Origin: Crocinitomix algicola
Lineage (GTDB): Bacteria; Bacteroidota; Bacteroidia; Flavobacteriales_D; Crocinitomicaceae
NCBI RefSeq assembly: GCF_001661595.2
Contig: NZ_LYPF02000002.1
Span: 186,001 to 250,000, forward strand
Direction: 5' to 3'
Length of the DNA: 64,000 bases
Part shown: one piece after another, positions 35,321 through 42,840 of the stretch
How the letters are laid out: each line of letters begins with the position of its first letter
Numbering within the stretch: the stretch's first letter is position 1
The notes under the pieces: model-generated
Told to the model about the DNA's origin: nothing
The model's input: the letters and a program-made list of their open reading frames with translations, nothing else
The model's database searches: none
Position numbers and translations under genes: made by a program

Positions 35321-35710
35321 TTACTCTTCGAAATGAAGCATTATTTTAGTTGTAGCAGATTTATCTTCTGCGTCTATAACGGTGAAGTGAATCCAAGCCA
35401 TCATAGGAGCTTCTTCAGGAACTGTAAAATGTTCGTGAAATTCAAAACTTGATTCATCAGTTGTTCCTGTTTCCATAAAGTTGATCGTTTCGTTATGATT
35501 TCCATCTTCATCACCTACCATTACAGTGTAGTTTTTTAAAGCTCTGTCATCTTCAAACGTTGCTTCAATATGCACAGTTTCTCCCCATTTTAAATCGCTG
35601 TGGTTAGCAGGAGAACTTACCGTAATAGTCGGATCCTCTTTGTCTTTCTTACAAGACGTAAATCCAATTAAAAGAGTTAGTGTGCTGAGTATTATTATTG
35701 TTTTTTTCAT
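35321..35710 (-). CDS. DUF4625 lipoprotein
   Basis: Lipobox GFTSC (Cys20) followed by KKDKEDPTITVSSPANHSDL, an Ig/CARDB-like beta sandwich. One face carries His and Met (NFMETGTTDESSFEFHEHFTV, MMAWIHFTV), compatible with metal binding. DUF4625 proteins are frequent in Bacteroidota beside MbnP-like proteins. It starts 6 bases after the stop of the outer-membrane gene and is clearly co-transcribed. Confidence 0.78.
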   Translation of the reverse strand: MKKTIIILSTLTLLIGFTSCKKDKEDPTITVSSPANHSDLKWGETVHIEATFEDDRALKNYTVMVGDEDGNHNETINFMETGTTDESSFEFHEHFTVPEEAPMMAWIHFTVIDAEDKSATTKIMLHFEE

Positions 35711-35716
35711 TTTAAT

Positions 35717-36676
35717 TTATTTTAAGTTGTAGGTAACACCTACGTTTAATTTTGATTTAGTTAAGAGTTGCGAAAATCCATTTAGTTCGGATGATACTGC
35801 ATGTTGATACTCGCCAAAAAGAACGAGTTTTTTAAAGAAAAATTGCATGCCCATGTTGGCAAAAATAATCTGTCCGCCTGTATTATCGTATAGCGTTTTT
35901 TCATTGTAAAAGGCGGTATAGCTTGCATCTTTTAATGCTAATTCTGTACTCGATCCAGCAAGAATTCGTATGGTTGATTTATTAATCTTAAAATCATTAA
36001 ATAGGTTGACAGAACCGTTGATTACAGTTCCGTATCGATAATTTAAATGATCTTTTCCATTTAGTTTAACATTAGAGATTGCATTGAGGCCAAATGAGTT
36101 GATTTTAAATCCATAAGAAATATAAGACACCATGTCCCAACTCCCGCTTCCAGGTTGTAGGTCTAAATTCGGTGTTCCTTGTTCGTACTTAAGGTTTGTT
36201 TTACCAACAGGCAATTTTACACCAATACCAACCATAACACGTTGAGAGAATTTACTTGCTCCTGTGTCCTTTTTTGTATTGTACAGTTGATAGGATTGCA
36301 TGAGGATTGGGTCGCCAATATTACGTATTAAATAGCGCTGTTTATCATCAATGATTTGCTGATTATTCACAATAGGAATGATAACCGTTGTTTTCCAACG
36401 TTCTTTAAAATAGTAATTTCCTCTAAACTCAAATGTTTGAAAAATTTCTTGTACGTCGTTGCCCCATAAAGCAGGATCATTACCATGGCCAGCATGCATT
36501 ACACTTGTCATCTCTCCAAAAAAATCATAAGCTCCGTACATCAAACGGTGACGCATATATAAGCCAATAGAATTTTTATAATCGTTTGGGGATTGACTTA
36601 AATATACATTGCAGTTGTCACAAGCAAATCCGACAAACGAAATCATGAGCAATGCGCTCATTACTAATTGTTTCAT
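35717..36676 (-). CDS. Outer-membrane beta-barrel protein with N-terminal CxxC
   Basis: Signal peptide MKQLVMSALLMISFVGFA, then CDNCN at the mature N-terminus (Cys19, Cys22), a His/Met-rich stretch (MTSVMHAGHGNDP) and about a dozen amphipathic beta strands ending in an aromatic-poor NVGVTYNLK. Repeated 'VGIGVKLPVGKTNLKYEQGTPNLDLQPGSGSWD' type loops are common in transporter-like outer-membrane proteins of unknown substrate. With its MbnP and DUF4625 neighbours it suggests metal passage or sensing; no plug domain of a TonB receptor is present. Confidence 0.7.
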   Translation of the reverse strand: MKQLVMSALLMISFVGFACDNCNVYLSQSPNDYKNSIGLYMRHRLMYGAYDFFGEMTSVMHAGHGNDPALWGNDVQEIFQTFEFRGNYYFKERWKTTVIIPIVNNQQIIDDKQRYLIRNIGDPILMQSYQLYNTKKDTGASKFSQRVMVGIGVKLPVGKTNLKYEQGTPNLDLQPGSGSWDMVSYISYGFKINSFGLNAISNVKLNGKDHLNYRYGTVINGSVNLFNDFKINKSTIRILAGSSTELALKDASYTAFYNEKTLYDNTGGQIIFANMGMQFFFKKLVLFGEYQHAVSSELNGFSQLLTKSKLNVGVTYNLK

Positions 36677-36744
36677 TGTTTTTTACAATAAGTTTTTTAT
36701 TAAATGTTTGATCATGTAATCATCCTTGATTACTGGTGTAAAAC

Positions 36745-37131
36745 TTATTTGAAATCGGGAGGGGAATAAACTGTAGATAAATATCCAGTCAAAAGTTGGG
36801 TATTATTTGAAGAGAAATCTGTTTTGTAATTAACTTTAGTAAATATTTTATCCGAAGTCGAATTAAAAAAGGCAAATAAAATTAAGCCAGACTTAACTAT
36901 TTTCGAATTTGCTAAGTTTTTATTCTGATCAGGATTAGTTTTTGTTAATTGCTCTTTTAAATGACATTTTCCTTTACAATTCAACGCTGGTTTATCTTTG
37001 TTGATACAATGCTCGGCAGTAATGCTGTCTTGATAGAAATAGAAATGAACAACCGTTAGAGTTTGCCAAAGAGTACCTACAAAAATACCCATCACCAATA
37101 ATAAACTGATATATGTACGCAATTGATTCAT
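36745..37131 (-). CDS. Membrane-anchored protein with Cx8CxxxC motif (NCKGKCHL)
   Basis: Start at ATG 37131, giving 128 residues. One N-terminal helix (YISLLLVMGIFVGTLWQTLTVV) is followed by EHCINKDKPALNCKGKCHL, a three-cysteine motif found in many short Bacteroidota proteins encoded next to outer-membrane metal-related genes. The rest is low in charge and variable. First gene of the putative metal operon; an exact -7 element TAAATTTG lies 6 nt before the ATG. A thiol metal site is inferred. Confidence 0.7.
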   Translation of the reverse strand: MNQLRTYISLLLVMGIFVGTLWQTLTVVHFYFYQDSITAEHCINKDKPALNCKGKCHLKEQLTKTNPDQNKNLANSKIVKSGLILFAFFNSTSDKIFTKVNYKTDFSSNNTQLLTGYLSTVYSPPDFK

Positions 37132-37137
37132 TTTTGG

Positions 37138-37145
37138 CAAATTTA
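37138..37145 (-). promoter_or_regulatory. -7 element of the MbnP-type operon
   Basis: TAAATTTG on the minus strand (37145-37138), exact consensus, ending 6 nt before ATG 37131. It predicts a leaderless message. No clear -33 element. Confidence 0.5.
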
Positions 37146-37218
37146 AGATATTCCAAAGGCTTTTGATTTAAAATTGTAAAAATTAGTTAAATTGTCAATC
37201 AAAGTAAAAGCAAGCAGA

Positions 37219-37488
37219 ATGAAAGTTACAATTTTCTCAATTTTAGTTTTTGGATTTATAAGTTGCTCTGTTTTTAAACGTGCTGCGTTGAAATACTGGA
37301 CAAGCCACCAAGTTGAGGAATTTATTAAAAATTGTGAGACAAATGCCAGCAAAATAATAGCAGAAGATAAAGCAATGAATTTTTGTGATTGTGCAGTTGA
37401 TGTGGTAGCGAAAGAATATCCTAACTATACAGATCTCCAGAATACCCCAATTAAAAAGATCATTTCAATCGCAAAATCTTGTCAATAA
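37219..37488 (+). CDS. Small cysteine-containing lipoprotein
   Basis: Start at ATG 37219 (an upstream TTG at 37192 is less likely). Lipobox GFISC (Cys16). The 89-residue protein continues with VEEFIKNCETNAS and NFCDCAVDVVAKEYPNY and ends KSCQ, a spacing of cysteines seen in a recurring Bacteroidota domain of unknown function. Divergent from the metal operon, sharing the intergenic region, so a functional link is possible. Confidence 0.6.
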   Translation: MKVTIFSILVFGFISCSVFKRAALKYWTSHQVEEFIKNCETNASKIIAEDKAMNFCDCAVDVVAKEYPNYTDLQNTPIKKIISIAKSCQ

Positions 37489-37808
37489 AAAATTTTTTTC
37501 GAAAAATTTTAAAAAAACATCTTCAGTATTTATACTTAGATTGATGAAAAAGGGTGAATTTGAAAACACCTATGTTTTTGAGCAATCTATAATTCTTAAA
37601 AATTAAAATCTAAGTATTTTGACTTAAATACAGTGGTTTTTCGATTCTTGTTACGTGTTGTAACATATACTGTATCAGTGCGCTAAGACTTGTGATTGTA
37701 ATTGTTTTTTCTCATATTCGTAAGTATAAATAGAATAAATTGTGTTCCCACAAACATATTAACCCGAGCAAAAATTAAACGAATTTGCATTAGAACAGTC
37801 TACGACTT
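37489..37808. other. Intergenic region with a micro-ORF between inverted repeat arms
   Basis: ATACTTAGATT (37532-37542) and AATCTAAGTAT (37607-37617) are exact inverted repeats. The 64 bases between them are almost filled by a 20-codon ORF starting at ATG 37544 and ending at TAA 37604-37606 (MKKGEFENTYVFEQSIILKN). GTTAC/GTAAC (near 37650-37663) is a further small hairpin. No promoter match was found, and no other gene. Confidence 0.4.
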
Positions 37809-38084
37809 ATGAGTGAAAAGGTACAGAATAATTTAAGGTTGGCAGTAGAGCAACTTTTTGTGAAAGTTCATGGAGATTTAATCAGTGAGATTAGAGAAAA
37901 ACATACTTCATGTATCGTTGAATTTAATGAATTTGATATTCGACACAAGAGCATAATTACGCTCGGTAAAGAAAAGATTGGTTTTAAAAATACAATGTCG
38001 AACGGAGAAATTTTTAATGCTATAATTCGAATGTACGATACTTGGAAAGAACGCGAAGCAATAAAGTTGATGAATGCAGTGTAA
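37809..38084 (+). CDS. Conserved-looking small cytosolic protein, unknown function
   Basis: 91 residues, no signal peptide or membrane segment, mixed helix and strand: VEQLFVKVHGDLISEIREKH, IVEFNEFDIRHKSIITLGKEKIGFKN, then a helical end (NGEIFNAIIRMYDTWKEREAIKLMN). I recognise no family. Convergent with egtD (7-base gap) and preceded by the long non-coding stretch, so it is transcribed alone. Confidence 0.5.
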   Translation: MSEKVQNNLRLAVEQLFVKVHGDLISEIREKHTSCIVEFNEFDIRHKSIITLGKEKIGFKNTMSNGEIFNAIIRMYDTWKEREAIKLMNAV

Positions 38085-38091
38085 AGTGGGA

Positions 38092-39030
38092 TTAAAGACG
38101 CTCAAATAAGGCATCAACAAAATACGATTTTTTGTCTTTGAATTGTGCTTTCAATTTAAAGCCATGCTTTGAGAATAATTCATTTAATTCCTCCATATCA
38201 TATTTTTTCGATAATTCTGTCCAAATACATTCTCCAGCTTCGAAAGTATACAGTTGATTTAATCCCTCGATTTTCACGACCTGATCAATTAGACTCACTA
38301 AGTAACTTCTGACTTCGCCAGTTTCAGGACTATAAGAAACATAAAAATCAAAATTTTCTAGTTCGAAGTTCCCTTTAAGCTCTGAATTAATTCTCTTCAA
38401 TAAATTTAAGTTGAATCGTTTCGTTATGCCGTGAGGATCATCGTAAGCATTTAAAATTGTTTTCGGATGCTTTTTAAGGTCGACTCCAACTAAGATTTGA
38501 TCTCCAACTTTCATTGTTTCTTGCAAGAGTTCAAGTAAACTATGAAGAGCAATTTTTGAATAATTTCCAATATTGCTTCCAATGAAAAGAAGTAAGACAG
38601 GCTTTTTTTCCTTTTTTATTTTTTTTAATACTTCAAAATAGTCTCCTGTTGCGGGGTTAATTTTAAGGTAGGGCAGGTTCTGGGACATTTTTTCTTGCAA
38701 GATATCGTTAGCTTCTTGCGATATGTCTATCGGTCGATAGGTGAATTTATTTGAGTTTTTTAGGAATTGGCGCAATAAAATTTCTGTTTTTGCTCCGTCA
38801 CCTGCACCGAGTTCCAAGATGCTAAATTCTTCAGTGAATCCAAGAGATTTATAGATCAATTGAGATTGCGATTCGAAAATTTCCATTTCGCTATTTGTCA
38901 AGTAGTATTCTGGCATAGCCATAATTTCTTGAAATATGCGACTTCCATTATCATCATAAAAATACATTGATGATAACTGTTTTTGTTTTTTACTCAGTCC
39001 TTCTTTAACGTGATTGGCGAATGTGCTCAT
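38092..39030 (-). CDS. egtD: L-histidine N-alpha-methyltransferase EgtD
   Basis: Trimethylates histidine to hercynine with three SAM, the first step of ergothioneine synthesis. The N-terminus LSSMYFYDDNGSRIFQEIMAMPEYYLT is a typical EgtD motif; ELGAGDGAKT (73-82) binds SAM, followed by RPIDIS and FIGSNIGNYS. The 312 residues are full length. Last gene in a DUF427-egtB-egtD operon with a 3-base gap to egtB. Confidence 0.96.
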   Translation of the reverse strand: MSTFANHVKEGLSKKQKQLSSMYFYDDNGSRIFQEIMAMPEYYLTNSEMEIFESQSQLIYKSLGFTEEFSILELGAGDGAKTEILLRQFLKNSNKFTYRPIDISQEANDILQEKMSQNLPYLKINPATGDYFEVLKKIKKEKKPVLLLFIGSNIGNYSKIALHSLLELLQETMKVGDQILVGVDLKKHPKTILNAYDDPHGITKRFNLNLLKRINSELKGNFELENFDFYVSYSPETGEVRSYLVSLIDQVVKIEGLNQLYTFEAGECIWTELSKKYDMEELNELFSKHGFKLKAQFKDKKSYFVDALFERL

Positions 39031-39033
39031 CTT

Positions 39034-40185
39034 TTATTTTACTAATCTAATTCCTGAAAAATGCCACCTTAATTGCGGGTTAAAAAAATTGCGATAAGTA
39101 TTTCTTGAGTGTCCTGGAATGGTAGCGATAGACCCACCTCTTAGCACTTGTTGATTGACCATAAATTTGCCATTATACTCTCCAATTGCTCCTTTCTCAG
39201 TTTTAAACCGGGGATAGGATTGATAAGCACTGCTTGTCCACTCCCATACTTGTCCCCATTTAAAAAGATGCTGAGAAACTTCCCATTCAAACTCCGTTGG
39301 AAGACGCATTTTCTTCCAATTCGCAAATGCAAAAGCTTCGTAATATGAAATATGACTGACAGGTAGATTTTTATCTATTTTATCAAAACCTTTATAATCA
39401 TACGAAAACCATTGGCCTTTTTTCTTGTACCAATATAATGGGGCGTTAATATTATGGGTATTTATAAAGTTCCACCCATCGGCATGCCATAACTCAAACT
39501 TTTTATACCCATCATCTTTCATGAATTCTAAATATTCGCCGCAAGTGACGAGTCGGTTAGAAATTTCAAATTCTTCCAGATAAACTTTGTGTTTTCCATG
39601 TTCGTTGTCAAAAGAAAAGCCGTTTCCATCATAACCAATTTGATAAATTCCCGCATTTATTTTTGCAAACTCTTGTTTAACTTCTTCTGATGAAAAACGA
39701 ATATTTGTTTGATATGTCGGGAAGTACGGTTGATTTCCTAGTATGTACTTGATATCATACATAAGCAATTCTTGATGTTGTTCTTCATGATTTATTCCTA
39801 GTTCAATTATTGACTTTAGGTCACTATTATAATCTGTTTCCAGGAATTCAATCATGGCGCTTGTAACATATTCCCGATACCTATAAATTTCTTTTACAGT
39901 TGGTCTCGTCATTAATCCTCTATTTGGCCGCAGAACTCGATCTCCAACTGTATTATAATAACTGTTAAATAGGTAAGCGAATCGCTCATTATAAACGCTG
40001 TAATTTTTCGCGTGGGGAACTAAGACAAATTGTTCAAAAAACCACGTTGTGTGGGCAAGATGCCATTTTGGAGGGGAAACATCAACAATAGGTTGAACGG
40101 AGTAGTCCTCGATTTCGAGGTGCTCGCATCTTTTTTCAGAGTTTTCCCGCGTATGGATGAACTTTTTAAGAAGGTTATTATGCAT
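39034..40185 (-). CDS. egtB: Ergothioneine sulfoxide synthase EgtB
   Basis: Non-heme iron enzyme that joins hercynine with a thiol substrate and O2 to a sulfoxide. The DinB-like domain carries WHLAH (His45) and NHEEQHQE (His133 and His137), the three-His iron site. The C-terminal formylglycine-generating-enzyme-like domain shows MRLPTEFEWE, VWEWTSSAY, LRGGS and RNFFNPQLRWHFSGIRL. At 383 residues it is shorter than the mycobacterial enzyme (about 430). Whether it takes cysteine or gamma-glutamylcysteine cannot be decided, but no egtA or egtC is nearby. Confidence 0.95.
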   Translation of the reverse strand: MHNNLLKKFIHTRENSEKRCEHLEIEDYSVQPIVDVSPPKWHLAHTTWFFEQFVLVPHAKNYSVYNERFAYLFNSYYNTVGDRVLRPNRGLMTRPTVKEIYRYREYVTSAMIEFLETDYNSDLKSIIELGINHEEQHQELLMYDIKYILGNQPYFPTYQTNIRFSSEEVKQEFAKINAGIYQIGYDGNGFSFDNEHGKHKVYLEEFEISNRLVTCGEYLEFMKDDGYKKFELWHADGWNFINTHNINAPLYWYKKKGQWFSYDYKGFDKIDKNLPVSHISYYEAFAFANWKKMRLPTEFEWEVSQHLFKWGQVWEWTSSAYQSYPRFKTEKGAIGEYNGKFMVNQQVLRGGSIATIPGHSRNTYRNFFNPQLRWHFSGIRLVK

Positions 40186-40189
40186 GGAT

Positions 40190-40471
40190 TTATTTTACTT
40201 CAACACCTTTCCAAAAGGCTATATATCCCTTAATATTTTTCGCGAGTTCAGAAGTTTCGGGGTAGTACCATGCGGCATCTTCATTTAGTGCGTCAGCTAC
40301 TTCAATGCTGTAGTAAGAAGCTTCACCTTTCCAAGGGCAAATTGTATGCGTGTCTGATGAAATTAAAAATTCCCTTTTAACATCACCAGGCGGGAAATAA
40401 TGGTTTCCTTCAATATTTACTGTGTTTTCGCTTGCCGCTATCACTACTCCATTCCATATAGCCTGTTTCAT
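40190..40471 (-). CDS. DUF427 protein at the head of the egt operon
   Basis: 93 residues forming one DUF427 fold: AIWNGVVIAASENTVNIEGNHYFPPGDV, then HTICPWKGEASYYSIEV with the family's C-P-W-K-G motif, and DAAWYYPETSE. Cytosolic. The 4-base gap to egtB makes it part of the same transcript. The CPWKG cysteine is a possible functional residue. A role in ergothioneine metabolism is inferred from context only. Confidence 0.85.
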   Translation of the reverse strand: MKQAIWNGVVIAASENTVNIEGNHYFPPGDVKREFLISSDTHTICPWKGEASYYSIEVADALNEDAAWYYPETSELAKNIKGYIAFWKGVEVK

Positions 40472-40701
40472 TGTATTTTATTTTTTTTAACTAAAAGTAA
40501 GGTTATCTAATCTTTAGTCGGTTGACGGTGGGGGGAATTACAAAAGCATTTCAAATGCTTTAAATGGTCAACATTTTCTTCCAACAATATAATGAAACCT
40601 TTGGTCTTAAGAAAGGAATTGAAGGGTGTTTTTTGAAAATTAACAAAAATTTAAATCCTGATTATTTTTGATTAGGACTGTAAACATTTAACTTTGTGCT
40701 A
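40472..40701. promoter_or_regulatory. Divergent control region with 19-nt palindrome and a strong plus-strand promoter
   Basis: AAAGCATTTCAAATGCTTT (40543-40561) is a perfect palindrome of 9-bp arms around one base. Further right, TTTG (40667-40670), 18 nt, TAACTTTG (40689-40696) is a full-consensus promoter ending 5 nt before ATG 40702. The palindrome lies between the egt operon and the SulP locus and is a candidate operator. Confidence 0.55.
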
Positions 40702-41040
40702 ATGCCAGAACAAAGTAAAATAGGAATGAGTAGTGACCTTTTAGGTATAAAGAGGTTATTTGTTTCTTATTTGTTTTACTTTTTTTTATTGCAACCGGTA
40801 ATCGGCTTTTTCTATCCAGAATGGAGTAGTCCTCAGGTTTTTCAATTGGTTGAAGAAGAAGATTCAGGCCAAAGTAGAATTTTGGAAGAACGTGTTTGTC
40901 ATAGTTTAGAAGATAACTTTTTAGATTTTAGTTTTGAACAAATTCAATTGAATCATAAGCATCTCTATTTTTATTACATTAGTCTATATCAAGCTTTTAA
41001 AAAAGAAACCCCAAGTCCCCCTCCAGAGTTTATTGTTTAA
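40702..41040 (+). CDS. Short single-pass membrane protein before the SulP transporter
   Basis: 112 residues from ATG 40702. One helix (LFVSYLFYFFLLQPVIGFFY) is followed by an acidic, Gln- and His-containing domain (LVEEEDSGQSRILEERVCHSLEDNF; NHKHLYFYY) and a PPPE tail. I recognise no characterised family. It is followed by a hairpin (41052-41078) and SulP, and the promoter predicts a leaderless message. A role as accessory to SulP is only suggested by adjacency. Confidence 0.5.
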   Translation: MPEQSKIGMSSDLLGIKRLFVSYLFYFFLLQPVIGFFYPEWSSPQVFQLVEEEDSGQSRILEERVCHSLEDNFLDFSFEQIQLNHKHLYFYYISLYQAFKKETPSPPPEFIV

Positions 41041-41051
41041 TACCAAATGAT

Positions 41052-41078
41052 TTCGTCGGTAAATTTAAACCTGACGAA
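41052..41078 (+). other. Hairpin between the short membrane protein and sulP
   Basis: TTCGTC-GGT / ACC-T-GACGAA, a 9-bp stem with one bulge. No T tract follows, so partial termination, RNA processing or stability control are all possible. Confidence 0.4.
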
Positions 41079-41168
41079 TATTTGTGGTCAACATTTGGCC
41101 ATAAAAGTGTTTTATAAACCGAATTGTGTCGTACTTTTTAGGTATGTCACCCCATGTATTAAATAAAA

Positions 41169-42776
41169 ATGAAAGAGAATAAAAGTTTTTTTTCAAGCTT
41201 AAAGTTTGATTTTGCGGCTGGATTAGTCGTGTTTTTTGTGGCCTTGCCACTATGTTTAGGAATCTCATTAGCTTCAACAAGTTATGCAGAGATGGATGGA
41301 ATGGCCGCTTTTGGTGGTGTTGTTTTTCCAGGATTAATTTCAGGTATTATTGGAGGTATTGTAGTAGGCTCTATAAGTGGATCAAAATTTGGAGTATCAG
41401 GTCCTGCTGCTGGTCTAATTACCATCGTTGCAGCGGCAATAGTTGGATTTGGAGGATTTGATAACGGAGGTTATGAAAAGTTTGTAGTAGCTGTTGCTTT
41501 GGCAGGTGTTATTCAAATTGCATTAGGATTTTTAAAAGCAGGTTTTGTCGCTTATTACGTTCCTTCATCTGTAATAAAGGGGATGTTAGCGGGTATTGGA
41601 ATAACCATTATTATCAAAGAAATTCCACACTTTTTTGGGTATGATAAAGATCCGGAAGGAGATTTAGGTTTTAATCAAGTTGATGGACATAATACTTTTT
41701 CAGAGTTAGGTTATATGATGGATAACGTGCATATCGGAGCAACGCTTATAGCAGTTATTTCAATTGCCATTCTGATTTTTTGGGGAACTAAAATGATTAA
41801 ATCAAATAAAATTTTAGGAATGATTCCTGGTCCACTTGTAGCAATTATCGTTTCAATTTTTGCGGCGTTGTTATTGGTCGATAATCCAGATTTTGCTGTT
41901 TCAGGAGAACATTTGGTATCCGTGCCAACACCAAATGATTTTACTGAGTTTAAAGCTCAATTTTACTTCCCTGATTTCTCGGCTCTATCAGATCCTCAAG
42001 TTTATGTTGTAGCCTTTACCATTGCAATAGTTGCAAGTTTGGAGACTTTATTATGTGTTGAAGCAACTGATAAAATGGACCCTGACAAAGGTCGTACACC
42101 AATGAATTTAGAATTAAAAGCACAAGGATTTGGAAACCTGGCTTCAGGATTATTGGGTGGATTGCCAATCACACAAGTTATTGTTCGTTCAACGGCTAAT
42201 ATGAATGCAGGTGCAAAAACTAAAAAATCAGCAGTTTTGCATGGTGTCTTTTTAATGTCATTTGTAATAGCATTACCTTGGTTATTGAACATGATACCCC
42301 GTGCAACTTTGGCAGCAGTATTAATATTGATAGGTTATAAATTGGCAAGCCCTAAATCGATCGCGGCAATCGTAAAAAGTGGATTTGCGCAGTATTTCCC
42401 ATTTTTCGTTGTTATAATCGTAATGTTACTAACTGATTTGTTGGTTGGAGTTGGAGTAGGATTGGGAGTTGCGTTTTTAATTATCCTGTACAACAACTAT
42501 AAGTTATCTTATTTCGTTGCACCAAAAGAAAATGATGGTATTATTCATTTAGCATTATCGCAGCATGCTACTTTTTTAAACAAAGCGGTTATTGTTAAAA
42601 CATTGGATGAAATTGAAGATGGTAAGTCTGTTGAAATAGATTTAACATTGTGCCATGACATTGATTATGACATTAGAGAAGTGATAATGGAATTTCAAGA
42701 AAGTGCCAAGGATCGAGAAATAAATGTTACGATTATTGACGCTGAAAAATTGAATACAAAGGAGCTAACCAACTAG
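41169..42776 (+). CDS. SulP family inorganic anion transporter
   Basis: 535 residues with the SLC26/SulP core: FDFAAGLVVFFVALPLCLGISLASTS at helix 1, GLISGIIGGIVVGSISGSKFGVSGPAAGL, LAGIGITIIIKEIPHFFG, and GFGNLASGLLGGLPITQVIVRSTANMNAGAKT, followed by a short STAS-like tail (KAVIVKTLDEIEDGKSVEIDLTLCHDIDYDI). These carry sulfate, bicarbonate or other anions; the ALPLCLGI type is frequent beside carbonic anhydrases, so bicarbonate is plausible. No such enzyme is in the window. Confidence 0.92.
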   Translation: MKENKSFFSSLKFDFAAGLVVFFVALPLCLGISLASTSYAEMDGMAAFGGVVFPGLISGIIGGIVVGSISGSKFGVSGPAAGLITIVAAAIVGFGGFDNGGYEKFVVAVALAGVIQIALGFLKAGFVAYYVPSSVIKGMLAGIGITIIIKEIPHFFGYDKDPEGDLGFNQVDGHNTFSELGYMMDNVHIGATLIAVISIAILIFWGTKMIKSNKILGMIPGPLVAIIVSIFAALLLVDNPDFAVSGEHLVSVPTPNDFTEFKAQFYFPDFSALSDPQVYVVAFTIAIVASLETLLCVEATDKMDPDKGRTPMNLELKAQGFGNLASGLLGGLPITQVIVRSTANMNAGAKTKKSAVLHGVFLMSFVIALPWLLNMIPRATLAAVLILIGYKLASPKSIAAIVKSGFAQYFPFFVVIIVMLLTDLLVGVGVGLGVAFLIILYNNYKLSYFVAPKENDGIIHLALSQHATFLNKAVIVKTLDEIEDGKSVEIDLTLCHDIDYDIREVIMEFQESAKDREINVTIIDAEKLNTKELTN

Positions 42777-42809
42777 TTTAATATACCTGTAAAGGTTTGT
42801 AATTCACTT

Positions 42810-42840
42810 AGCGCGCTAGCCATGGTTAGCGCGCTTTTTT
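42810..42840 (+). terminator. sulP terminator
   Basis: AGCGCGCTA (42810-42818), loop GCCATGGT, TAGCGCGCT (42827-42835), then T. A perfect GC-rich stem; the T run reaches the stop codon of the convergent gene at 42840. Confidence 0.93.

Noticed and set aside
37809-38084. 91-residue protein as part of a toxin-antitoxin pair
   Set aside because: No partner gene: upstream is 300 bases of non-coding DNA and downstream is convergent egtD.
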